Origin: Saprospirales bacterium GYS_P2D
GTDB taxonomy: Bacteria > Bacteroidota > Bacteroidia > Chitinophagales > Saprospiraceae
DNA: 64,000 nucleotides
Assembly (NCBI GenBank): GCA_009833045.1
Contig: WUUP01000001.1
Coordinates: 365,586 to 429,585 of the forward strand
Direction: 5' to 3'
Shown here piece after piece: positions 9,323 to 19,300 of the stretch. A program made the translations under genes and the position numbers. The stretch's first letter is position 1. Each line of letters begins with the position of its first letter. The notes under the pieces were generated by a model. It searched no databases. It was not told where the DNA came from and saw only the letters and a program-made list of their open reading frames with translations.

Positions 9323-11257
9323 ATGCATCATAGATGTGTAATACTCTTATTTGTCCTATGCTGGTGCCAGATCGGTGCTCAGTCCATAGACAATAGGGTC
9401 GCACGAAGCATAGCAGCGCAGCTCAAGGCTCAACCCCTTGTACAGTCTTATAGCCCATTCGCTATACTCAAATCAAACTCAACTCAAACTACTCTACTCC
9501 CTGACTGGTATCAACTGAAGCGAGCTGCGACCTTAGACTTTTTTGAGATACAGATACCTATCCATGACGGTCAGATAGTCACAGCGGTGGTAGAATCACA
9601 AAACATATTTGGCTCAAGCCAGATAAAATGGCAGCACCAGCGAAACTATAGGGGCATCATCAAAGGAGATGAAAGCACACTCGTCACCCTCAATCTCAGC
9701 AGCAAATCTATCAGTGGCATTATCTCTGACCGATCCGGTAATATCATACTCCAACCAACAGGAGGAGGAGATGCCATATCAGTATTCAGAGAAGCGAGCA
9801 AAAATCACAATCACAACTGGACCTGCGATGCTTCTCAGGCCTGGCTACAGCAAGATGTGCCCACTGAAGACCACTACGACTACAAGTCCGGAGATAATGA
9901 CACCGTGTCTCTATACCTCGAGGCAGACTATGACTTATTCGTGCTAAATGGATCATCCGTGATCAATACTATGAACTATCTCACTGGAGTGATGAGTGAG
10001 GTAGCAGCTCTCTATGCTAACGAAAATATCAATATTGCCATAGCTGATGTCAAAATCTGGAGCACTCCAGATCCCTACACACTATCGGCCAATGATAACT
10101 CTGAGACTATACTCACCAGATTCAGATCACAGCTCAATGGTCAGTATGACGCAGATCTCGCACATCTCATCAGTGGTAGCCCGTACAAAAATGGAGGTAT
10201 CGCCTATATCAATAGCCTATGCGAAAAATCTCGGGCCTATGCATATAGCAATGTCTATGGTCAGTATAGTGACGCCACTTCCTACTCCTGGGATGTCCAT
10301 GTGATCGCACATGAGCTGGGGCACAATCTGGGATCCTATCATACTCACGACTGTGTCTGGGGACCCAATAATGATCAACCCATAGATGCTTGTGCCAATA
10401 ATGACTGTGGAGGGGATATCCCTGCACTCGGGGGGACCATCATGAGCTACTGTCATCAGCAGGATGTCGGTATCAATTTTTCTTTAGGATTCGGACCAGA
10501 ACCTGGAGACGTCATCAGAAGCCGAGTCTCAGAATGCAAAGGATCATACGGCTGGCATTGTGCTACGGCCCAAGAACTAACATCGTCTGGCAGCTATACT
10601 GCCCGAGGTCCTTATATGGGCGAAGGAGCAATAGCAGACCGAGCCGATAATGCTAATTGGTACAAGTTTTCTCCACATGCTGACGGTCACATCTCAGTGG
10701 CCAGCTGTGGTGGAGGTGTAGATACTCGCCTTTTCATCTATGAGGGCGCAGACTGTGAGTCCCTGACAGAGATAGCTACCAGTGACGACGACTGTCAGAG
10801 TCTTGGCGCTTTGTTTTATGCGTCTACTTTGGATTCTATCGAGGTCTTAGCAGGGGCCACATATTACATAGTCTGGGATGATCGTTGGTCTGCTAAAGGA
10901 TTTGATTTTGATTTTAGCTACAGCTATACAGAAGAGCTCGATCAATGCCATAATGGCATCCAAGATGGAGACGAGACAGGAGTCGACTGCGGTGGGTCCA
11001 GCTGTATCCCATGCGAATCATGCAATAGCAGCATCCAGCCCGAGGGCCTCATAGATGATAATATGACCTATCGATCCAATGCGGCTATCTCAGTGAGTGA
11101 CATGGTCACAGCTGATGGGACGTTAATGATATCCTCTGCGCAGGAGGTGACCTTGTCCGAGGGATTTGAAATCCTACCCGGTGGACGGCTCGAAGTGGTC
11201 ATCGAATCCTGTGAAGAGTATCTCGATAGAATCGATCAGATAACTACTGACAGGTAA
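9323..11257 (+). CDS. Secreted metzincin metalloprotease, reprolysin-like
   Basis: A 644-residue secreted protease. A signal peptide (MHHRCVILLFVLCWCQIGAQ) is followed by a prodomain-like region to about residue 195. The catalytic domain carries the metzincin zinc motif HELGHNLGSYH at 330-340 and the Met-turn TIMSYC (M374), as in the M12B reprolysin-like family of bacterial exported enzymes. A beta domain (about 410-545) resembles a bacterial pre-peptidase C-terminal domain. Next comes the Cys-rich link NGIQDGDETGVDCGG with SCIPC. The last 80 residues have a repeated VTADGTLMISSAQEVTLSEG pattern typical of the 3-coathanger stack, a C-terminal domain on many exported Bacteroidota proteins. No type A sorting domain is present. 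It ends one base from the convergent ArsC-like gene. Confidence 0.85.
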   Translation: MHHRCVILLFVLCWCQIGAQSIDNRVARSIAAQLKAQPLVQSYSPFAILKSNSTQTTLLPDWYQLKRAATLDFFEIQIPIHDGQIVTAVVESQNIFGSSQIKWQHQRNYRGIIKGDESTLVTLNLSSKSISGIISDRSGNIILQPTGGGDAISVFREASKNHNHNWTCDASQAWLQQDVPTEDHYDYKSGDNDTVSLYLEADYDLFVLNGSSVINTMNYLTGVMSEVAALYANENINIAIADVKIWSTPDPYTLSANDNSETILTRFRSQLNGQYDADLAHLISGSPYKNGGIAYINSLCEKSRAYAYSNVYGQYSDATSYSWDVHVIAHELGHNLGSYHTHDCVWGPNNDQPIDACANNDCGGDIPALGGTIMSYCHQQDVGINFSLGFGPEPGDVIRSRVSECKGSYGWHCATAQELTSSGSYTARGPYMGEGAIADRADNANWYKFSPHADGHISVASCGGGVDTRLFIYEGADCESLTEIATSDDDCQSLGALFYASTLDSIEVLAGATYYIVWDDRWSAKGFDFDFSYSYTEELDQCHNGIQDGDETGVDCGGSSCIPCESCNSSIQPEGLIDDNMTYRSNAAISVSDMVTADGTLMISSAQEVTLSEGFEILPGGRLEVVIESCEEYLDRIDQITTDR

Positions 11258-11614
11258 CTAAAGTCGCAAAATATCAGTAGGGCTTTCGCAGAGGATCACC
11301 CGATTGCCTCTGATGGCTATAGGCGCACGGAGCAAATGTGGATTATGCTGTAATACCTTGATCCAGCCCTCATCATTAAGATCTTTTCCTCGGAGCTTTT
11401 CTTGATATTCTGGTAGTGCTTTGTTGAATAATTTTTTAGGATCTATCTGGAGCTTATTGAGCATGCCTTGCCAGTATGTGCTGCTTCTTCGAGACTCTCC
11501 ATAGCTATATGATCGTATATGAGTAGATACCGATCTCGCATAAGCCACAGTCTTACGATCAGAGGATGAAGATGGATTGTAATAGATTAAGATTTCTCTT
11601 GGATTGGTTTTCAT
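11258..11614 (-). CDS. ArsC/Spx-like thioredoxin-fold protein lacking the catalytic cysteine
   Basis: A 118-residue member of the arsenate reductase/Spx superfamily. The start IYYNPSSSSDRKTVAYA aligns with the usual NPxCxxSR motif but has Ser16 where the redox cysteine belongs. The rest is typical: YWQGMLNKLQIDPKKLF, then LQHNPHLLRAPIAIRG and a final strand. The single cysteine, C109, is at a non-catalytic position. It is therefore probably not an arsenate reductase; a binding or regulatory role like Spx is possible. It is convergent with the metalloprotease, directly abutting its stop codon. The start ATG lies inside a short hairpin (11613-11642). Confidence 0.75.
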   Translation of the reverse strand: MKTNPREILIYYNPSSSSDRKTVAYARSVSTHIRSYSYGESRRSSTYWQGMLNKLQIDPKKLFNKALPEYQEKLRGKDLNDEGWIKVLQHNPHLLRAPIAIRGNRVILCESPTDILRL

Positions 11615-11642
11615 GATTGCCTTTTCCTTTTAAGGTAATCAT
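11613..11642 (-). promoter_or_regulatory. Hairpin covering the start codon of the ArsC-like gene
   Basis: In the minus-strand transcript, ATGATTACC pairs with GGCAATCAT across a 12-base loop, with one mismatch. The final AT of the 3' arm is the first two bases of the start codon. Such a fold could limit translation initiation, but it is short and may be chance. Confidence 0.3.
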
Positions 11643-11747
11643 ATATTTCTATTTAGCCAATTTATACAGTATTATATTTTGATGTTAAAACAATAAATAG
11701 TTACATAATTCGCTAAAATCCTAAACATCAATATTTAAATTCACATC

Positions 11748-14700
11748 TTACTCTACGAGAATCATTTGATGCGACAGTGTCTGACCATTGATCTTCATAT
11801 GACATACGATCTGTCCAGAGAGTTGACCGAGATCATCTTTTTCCAAGACTATACTATGAGCTCCAGCAGTATAATACTCTTGAATCTCAAACAGTAAGAG
11901 TCCGTTTTTATTATAAAACTGTAACTCGAGCTCTCCACCCTCTACCAGCTCAAGTCTTAACTCTGTGAAGTCTTTGAATGGATTAGGATAGTTCCCCAGA
12001 GTATATTCACGCAGCTTATCAGCGTTTGGCTCATCGTAAAACTCGAAATAAAGCCCATAGTCTTCTTGGTCCACATAAGCCAAGTCCTCTGTGTATCCTC
12101 CAGCAGTAGATAGTACGTCACTCAGCTCACCATCCATATGAGACAAGACCACTAATGAAAAGACATTCTCAGCTCTCATAGTACGAGCCTCTTCGGTATG
12201 CCATACCATGTTAAATCCTAAATCTTCTGTGATATTGACATGCTCTGCACCAATGCTCAGGACCCCGGACTCCACACCTACGATATCCACCTGCCGTGGA
12301 TCCAGTCCGAGCTGTATAGCTCCAAGCTGATCTACAGTCATGCGTATCGGCACCAATATCTCCTGGCCCTTTACAAGTTTCTTGTTTGGCACTTGTAGTG
12401 CCATTTTCTTAGATGAGCGGACTTTCGCCTTGGTGGTATTCGCCCGAGCGTCGCCTGAGATATCCCCTATCTTGATACCGATCCAGTCCTCATCCATGTG
12501 ATCCCTATCGAGATCATCGATGATGATCTCCTCTGAGAATTGATAAGGATCCGACTCGTCCATACCTGGATCTACAGGTATGAATCTCCAACTCGTATTA
12601 TTTGGAAATGAATCAATCTGTCCGAGTAGCAACTTGCGCAGCATCGCAAGATCTATTGCTGAGACTTTACCATCATTATTGATATCAGCGGCTATCATCT
12701 CATAGCCATCGGCCAGTGCCCTGATACCGATGAAATGCTGCTGGATGAATATGATATCGAGAGCAGTCACACCGTTCAGCGGGTCATCATTCTTATATGG
12801 ATCCAGTATATAGTCTGCATACATCGGATTATCAGGGAATGCATAATGGCCATCATAGTCCGTCATATATTGTCGAGACTGGTTGAGATCGACAGATACT
12901 CCTTCTATCATTTCTCCCATCGGAGTATAGACTTCTCCTGCTATAGTCGCCATCTCGCCGTCATCACATGCGCCTGGCAGAGCTCCAGCCTCGATATAAT
13001 AATCCGTACTATCTCTGGATACGATGATCGTCTGATTCTCATAGCAGAGCTCGATCGCCTCGTCTATACAGTCTACTATCCCATCTTGGTCAACATCTGA
13101 CTCATCTGGCACACCTTGACATGGACAGTCTGCTCGCTCTACATCATCTATCGTACACGGATCTCCATCATCACAAGGGATGGTCTCTGCTTTTGAGCTG
13201 ACAGTGAGGCGTACACGGCCCTCACTATAGTTACCAAAGACATCATAAACTCTGACCACCACAGGGATAGACCGGCCGATATCAGCACAGCACAGTAGGA
13301 GCTTATCTCTGAATATCTCATCAACTGTGATTTCACCATCCTTATTATCATCTTCATACTCAAGCGCTTCATCACAGACATCGTAGAGCTCAAAAATCGC
13401 AAGAACACTCTCTGATGCTATTTGATCGATCTCAGACTCTCGAGCTATCTCAAAGTAGACATCATCACTACATGCATCTATACTCTCCGAGTCAAACTGA
13501 TGAGCAAAAATCCAGTTAGAGCTATTTTCACTATAGGTGAATGCTACATCTTCTATCAGTATCGGCAGTGGTGGTTCATTCTCCCGCACTATCACGTGGA
13601 TCGTATCAAAGCTCACATTACCACAATCGTCATAAGCCGCTACCTCGATATCATGATATCCAGCAGATATACTCTGTATGAATAGACCGGCATGACCATA
13701 CCCAGCTATCTCATAGGTCGGAGAATCATCACAATCATCTACCGCTGTCACATATGGCTCCAGATCAATATCTCCTTCACATAGCGGAGACGGAAGCTCG
13801 AGGACTAATGTATCCAAAGTAGTCTCTATGACCGGCGCTTCTTCATCAATGATATATATGAACTGTTTATGCACTATGACTTCCTCCATACACCAGTTGA
13901 TGGCAGACCACTCTCTCATAAGCTTATGAGCTCCAAAAGCACATCCTACCTCGCTCCAGTGATCAGTATACCTTAGCACGACATTACACCGAGCATCATT
14001 GAGATTCATGCTATTATCTGGCTCTAATATGGTCGTATCGCTATCCATGATAAATATGGGCTGTGATCCCAGTGCCGCTGGATCCAGATCGGCATGACAA
14101 TCTAATCCTGATAAGGTCCCTGGAAACTCCACATCGTCTAAACTCAGCTCCGTTATGGTAAGCCTCACCGAGTCCAGCACATACTCCTGCGATCCTCGCT
14201 GTGCGGCATAGACTCGTAGTAGCTGATCCTCCTCACATCCATCATCTCGAGTGAGCCATCTATCTCGGGTGATGATCTCATATCTGAACAAGCAGGCATC
14301 CGCTCTGACCATACTATCATACTCTATAGACGATAATATCCGCTGATCAGCAGGCACCATATCATTGTACTGATCTATGATATCTGGGATACGATCGGTG
14401 TTGATATATCTACAGGAGATTTCTACATCCTCTGTATAGTGCTCATATTGAGGAGCAAGTTTATACTCTAAGTTCAGATAGCCCCAGCAGGCCGTCTGAC
14501 CAGTGCACGGATTGATGAGTTTTACCTCGAGTGGAGCTGACATATCGAGACCATAGACATTGTCGAGATCGATGACATTTCCAGCCTGATCAGTGACCAT
14601 CACTATGAAGTCATGGATTCCTGGCACTTTATTGAGCGTCATCATATCGGGATAGAGCTTGACGGAGCAGTTTTCAATGACTGTGAGATTGATCTCGCCT

Positions 14701-16154
14701 ATACACGATGGACGAGTATCTGTGATCGACTCCATACGATACTCGATGGACTGGCGACAGCCATTAGCATCCGTTACCGTTAGCATATACATACCATAGT
14801 CATCTTCTTCAGGTGTGGCCACATACATCTCAGGATCTGTACTGATCTGCTGACCATCCAGATACCACTCATAGCTCACTGGCATAGTCGCCATGACGAT
14901 CTCTGGCATGAGCCTGATCGGCGAATCATCACAGATATATTCATGCTCCATTCTGACGTCAAATGTCAAAGGGCAAAGATTGTCCAGGACAGTGATGACA
15001 GCATCATCTTGGTCATCCTCACCTTCTTCGGCATTGTCTGGCGTACTGTCTTCGTCTATGGCAGGGCTATCATCATTATCCACATTACTACCAAAAGCAA
15101 TCTCTGCTTGATTAATGATATCTACGCCCACCACACCAGGACGTATGACTAATCGTATCGGAACACTCGCTGACTCTCCTACCATTATTGATTCTATTGG
15201 CAAAGAGAGCCCATCTACAGTCCACTGAGGATTGATCTCTGGAATAAACTCTAATCCATCTGGCACTAAATCATGGACCACGACATCATATGCAGTCAAT
15301 AGTCCTTCATTCGTCACTGTGATATTATATTGTACTGTATCTCCTATTCGAAAATTTGGACCTCCCACTACATCTTTCTGCAGTGCCAGATCAAAGCCCT
15401 CACAGCGTACCTGAAACTCATAGATACCACAAAGCCCGTAACACTGTATATCTGGTGAATCATCCAGTTCTCTACCTATCTGTATGGTACTGTAAAGTCC
15501 ATCGGACTCTGCAAGGCTCACACCGAGCGCATAGATACTATAATGCTGATCATCTGTCAGCCCTTGAAATAATCCAGTGTAATTCTTAGCTACAACTATC
15601 CCATCACTATTGAGCAGGACATAGATGCTGCGCTGATCGATCGGCACATCCGAGACTACCTCAAATGGCGCAGACTGCACGATCGCACCTGTCGTACTCC
15701 CATAGCAGAAATATCCTGGCTGATGGAGACCATTATCTGTGAAGATGCCACAAAGCGCCTCAGCGACTTCTACCTCATCCGTCAGTCCAGTCAAAAGAGA
15801 AGTGAGCCCCATATCTACTTGTCCTAATCCATCGCCCGTATGGGCAATTGGCCCGATAGCAAAAGTAGCAGGCAGATCAGCTGTCTCTACATGAAACTGA
15901 AATAAACTCTGACCCTGAAATGATAAATTGAAATCTTCTTCTGGACCGGCAATAGTCCGTATGTCCAATCGAATGAAGTATCGATTTTCTTCAGCTTCTT
16001 TGCCATCTACGGGGTTGATGCAGACGGGTTTAAAAGCATAGGACACGGTCTCTGAGAGCCGTGACTGCGACCATCCAATAGACATACTACCACATATAAG
16101 CAGTAGACCTATGACATAGCCATAAAGCCTTGATGGGACATGAGCTGTCCGCAT
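11748..16154 (-). CDS. Giant secreted protein: DUF11, dockerin and T9SS sorting domain
   Basis: A 1468-residue exported protein. A signal peptide ends near residue 29. An N-terminal beta region is followed by one DUF11 domain (about 256-390: LQKDVVGGPNFRIGDTVQYN to VHDLVPDGLEFI) with an acidic linker. A long middle of Ig/HYR-like segments carries paired cysteines (about 400-1000). Next comes a short Ca-binding-like stretch, DVDQDGIVDCIDE. A carboxypeptidase-regulatory-like fold (about 1075-1125) leads into a dockerin (about 1125-1190: NGVTALDIIFIQQHF, then AADINNDGKVSAIDLAMLRK). After another beta domain, a T9SS type A sorting domain fills the last 80 residues (NYPNPFKDFTELRLEL to HQMILVE). 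It should cross the outer membrane through T9SS and act as a surface or matrix structural protein; no enzyme motif is seen. Confidence 0.87.
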   Translation of the reverse strand: MRTAHVPSRLYGYVIGLLLICGSMSIGWSQSRLSETVSYAFKPVCINPVDGKEAEENRYFIRLDIRTIAGPEEDFNLSFQGQSLFQFHVETADLPATFAIGPIAHTGDGLGQVDMGLTSLLTGLTDEVEVAEALCGIFTDNGLHQPGYFCYGSTTGAIVQSAPFEVVSDVPIDQRSIYVLLNSDGIVVAKNYTGLFQGLTDDQHYSIYALGVSLAESDGLYSTIQIGRELDDSPDIQCYGLCGIYEFQVRCEGFDLALQKDVVGGPNFRIGDTVQYNITVTNEGLLTAYDVVVHDLVPDGLEFIPEINPQWTVDGLSLPIESIMVGESASVPIRLVIRPGVVGVDIINQAEIAFGSNVDNDDSPAIDEDSTPDNAEEGEDDQDDAVITVLDNLCPLTFDVRMEHEYICDDSPIRLMPEIVMATMPVSYEWYLDGQQISTDPEMYVATPEEDDYGMYMLTVTDANGCRQSIEYRMESITDTRPSCIGEINLTVIENCSVKLYPDMMTLNKVPGIHDFIVMVTDQAGNVIDLDNVYGLDMSAPLEVKLINPCTGQTACWGYLNLEYKLAPQYEHYTEDVEISCRYINTDRIPDIIDQYNDMVPADQRILSSIEYDSMVRADACLFRYEIITRDRWLTRDDGCEEDQLLRVYAAQRGSQEYVLDSVRLTITELSLDDVEFPGTLSGLDCHADLDPAALGSQPIFIMDSDTTILEPDNSMNLNDARCNVVLRYTDHWSEVGCAFGAHKLMREWSAINWCMEEVIVHKQFIYIIDEEAPVIETTLDTLVLELPSPLCEGDIDLEPYVTAVDDCDDSPTYEIAGYGHAGLFIQSISAGYHDIEVAAYDDCGNVSFDTIHVIVRENEPPLPILIEDVAFTYSENSSNWIFAHQFDSESIDACSDDVYFEIARESEIDQIASESVLAIFELYDVCDEALEYEDDNKDGEITVDEIFRDKLLLCCADIGRSIPVVVRVYDVFGNYSEGRVRLTVSSKAETIPCDDGDPCTIDDVERADCPCQGVPDESDVDQDGIVDCIDEAIELCYENQTIIVSRDSTDYYIEAGALPGACDDGEMATIAGEVYTPMGEMIEGVSVDLNQSRQYMTDYDGHYAFPDNPMYADYILDPYKNDDPLNGVTALDIIFIQQHFIGIRALADGYEMIAADINNDGKVSAIDLAMLRKLLLGQIDSFPNNTSWRFIPVDPGMDESDPYQFSEEIIIDDLDRDHMDEDWIGIKIGDISGDARANTTKAKVRSSKKMALQVPNKKLVKGQEILVPIRMTVDQLGAIQLGLDPRQVDIVGVESGVLSIGAEHVNITEDLGFNMVWHTEEARTMRAENVFSLVVLSHMDGELSDVLSTAGGYTEDLAYVDQEDYGLYFEFYDEPNADKLREYTLGNYPNPFKDFTELRLELVEGGELELQFYNKNGLLLFEIQEYYTAGAHSIVLEKDDLGQLSGQIVCHMKINGQTLSHQMILVE

Positions 16155-16306
16155 AAGTTGTAGTTTCCTTCTTTTAAAATCGTTTTCGAGACCCTTAAAA
16201 AGCTCTTCCCGTCGAAAAGAGGAGCCTTAAGTGTATCAAACTTGTTTTCTTAATATACTTCGGAGTGATTCAATCCTTACTTATCATCGACTCCTTTTTA
16301 TTGGTA

Positions 16307-16344
16307 GCATGATACTCAGGGATATCGATCCCTGAGTATCATGC
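16307..16344. repeat. Perfect 17-bp inverted repeat (hairpin)
   Basis: GCATGATACTCAGGGAT and its exact reverse complement are separated by ATCG. It lies in the 241-base gap after the PKD-like repeat gene and before the 1468-residue gene, 52 bases past the former's stop. It is stronger than most terminators but lacks a following T run on either strand. It could act as a terminator or processing/stability element between two large genes. No ORF is supportable in the rest of the gap. Confidence 0.7.
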
Positions 16345-16395
16345 TTACTATTCTTATTTATTATCTATAGTCAAATCACTCTTTGATATGATCGA

Positions 16396-19300
16396 TTATT
16401 CATTTCCTGTCCAAGGGAATGTGCTACATTCCACGCTCTGAATAGTGATCTCTACAGTATCAAACTCTTGACCACATTCTCCTTCAGGATCTCCTGATGT
16501 CAATGTGAGTGTCACTCCACCATTCATCTTATCAGCTGCACTTGGCACATAGGCGGTCGCCCCATCAAATGAAGTACCTCCTGTGAATGTACCTGTACCG
16601 CTCGTCGACCATGTACCCGTAGATGATCCACCCTCGATACTGGCCTCGAGATCTGCTAAGATCACATCAGCTGTAGAACAAAGCGTCGTCGCCAAGCCTG
16701 CCTCCACAGTCACCTCTGGATCTACATATACTGTGATCGCTACAGTGTCTCCTATACATCCTCCAGTGATCGGTGCGATCTGGTAGATCACACTGTCTCT
16801 GCCTTCTCCAGTATTAGTGAATACATCTGAGCTAACAGAATCAACTGTCGTAATGCCTGTAGAGATATTACTACTTGCAGCTGTCAGACCATTGGAATTA
16901 ATACTAACGATATCAAAGCTATCGATAGCGACTGTGCCTGCAGCTGCCGTGAGAGATATGCCGATCGCAGACTCACTACATACTGTAGCCGTGATCGTCT
17001 CATCAAGTACTGGCTCTGGATCTATCGTCACGATGATAGTAAACTCATCTCCTGGACATCCATTAGCAGAGTATGGTGTGACGGTATATGTGATATCCAC
17101 TGTGGATGCCGTCGTATTAGTGTATGTGTCTGTGATATTAGCAGCTGTCGTATCCGTACGTGCTGTACCTGCTGGGACATTCGTCTCATCAGAGCTGGAT
17201 ACTGTATACGTATATCCTGTTGCCGCTACACTATTAGCTGCAGCATAATCTCCTAAAGCAAGATCTAATGCTACATCACTACACTGGGTATATGTATCGT
17301 CTTCGTATACTGGCTCTGGCTGTACTGTCACCGTGATCGTGATGGTATCACCTATACATGATCCATCCTTAGCAGATGGGATAGCATAGTATATCACATC
17401 TTCATCTCCCGCAGTCACATTAGTCAAGACATCAGTAATGCTGGATGCTGATGATGCTGTAGTAGTCTCACCTGTGATAGAGTCATTAGCAGTAGCGTAC
17501 CATGTCCAGTCGAGAGAATCCATATTAGATACCAGATCAGCAAGATTAATATCTAATGCCTCATCACTACATACGATGAGTGTAGAGTCAGCACCAAGTG
17601 GCTCTGGAGTCACTCTCACAGTGATCGTGAAGTCTTCTCCCATACAGCCCGCTACATACGGTGTCACGGTATAGACTACGCTATCCGTACCCAGTCCCGT
17701 ATTAGTGAATATATCTCCAGACAAGGTATCAGTAGTCGTCATGCCCGTACCCTCAGTAGCAGTACCTGCTAATGTAGTCCCAACGCTGGCTACGATATCA
17801 AAGCTGTCGATCGCTAAAGAATTATCATCAGTAAGTGGTACTGTCACAACGACCTCTGTATCACTACAGACTGTCACAGCTGCCAGATCCTCAAATACTG
17901 GCTCTGGGCTGATCGGCACTTTAATCGTGAAGGCTGCACCCTCACAATCATCAGCAAATGGTGTGATCGTATATGTCACTGTATCCGTAGATCCAGTCAA
18001 GTTGTCGTATACATCCGATGCGATGAAGTTCACATCAGTCGTATTACCAGAAGTAGAAGTCTCCGCTGTCAAGCCACTGGCATCTACTGCTACTATGAAG
18101 CTATCCATAGTCACATTAGCAGCTGTCGGTATCGTGATACTGATCATATCTCCACTACATACCGCAGCATAGATGCTGTCTTGGTATGCTGGTTCTGGAT
18201 TCACTGTGAGTAGGATCGATATAGTATCACCTATACAGTCATTGCCCGATAGAGGCGCCACTTGGTAAGTGACATCAACAGGCGATGCTGTAGTATTAGT
18301 CCATGTATCAGCGGCGATATAGTCAGTCTGTGCAGTAGTACCTACTATTGCATTGCCTGCTCCTGGAGTCAGACCTGCTGAATCAATTGACACGAGAATA
18401 AAGCTATCAATAGTGGCACCTGATGCAGCTAAGATAATGCCCGAAGCCTCATCACTACACACTATAGCATCGAGGTCCGTAGCCATCTCTGGCTCTGGGA
18501 ATATCTCCAAAAGGGCCGCTGATGAGGTATCAGAACAAATCGCTGTACCATTCACATTAAATGTCACAATAGCTCTGTAGTAATTACTATCCATAGCTGC
18601 AGTCACAGCAGTGAGATTCAGGATAGAATCAGTATCAGCAAAGTCGGTATAGCTGACTCCTTTATCTGTAGACAACTGCCACTGATATGTAGTATCTGTA
18701 TTTTCGAGTCCAGATACGGCGCCATCATAGCTCACAGATACTGCTATGCTCATCTCACCGTCTCCATCTTCACATAGCGCTAAATCTATAGGCTCTGTAT
18801 CGATCTGAATAGGACACGCACAGTCTATAGTATAGGTAGCGTCACCACAAAAATTAAAACATATATCTGAACTTCCACCAGTGACATAAGTGTCCATATC
18901 ATCTCCTACACTTAGTGAATCATTCAAAAAAGCATTTGCAGAATTCACGTCAAGGAAATTATAGGCGTATACCTTGTAAGTACCATTTTCTAAGCCAGTG
19001 AAATGTCCCGAAGTACTACTTGGCTTGCCCGCAGGTACTAAGCCTGCTGAATCAGTAAGGACATAGAGGTAGACATTCTCTCCATTATAGGGAGCGACGG
19101 TAGATATGAGTGTTCCAAAATCAGGACCAGGCTGCGTGTAATCACACGAAGCCTCATTAAAATCAAAATCTCCATCATTATCAGCATCTACGCAGAGTGC
19201 CTCGTGTACGATTTCGTCAGCTATGGTATTGTAGACAAACGGATCAACCACGGGAACACCTGTTCCGGATACTTCCACCACCTCTACATTAATGCTAGCC

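Noticed and set aside
10209-10456. Two overlapping minus-strand ORFs inside the metalloprotease gene
   Set aside because: They lie exactly opposite the zinc-binding region, whose plus-strand frame has clear catalytic motifs; the antisense products are His/Pro-rich without family likeness.
11258-11614. Arsenate resistance gene
   Set aside because: The catalytic cysteine is missing and no arsenite exporter or ArsR-type regulator is nearby.
16155-16395. A frameshifted T9SS sorting domain downstream of the PKD-like gene
   Set aside because: Reading the minus strand through this gap gives no NPF- or KK-type sorting pattern, and a 38-base hairpin occupies part of it.
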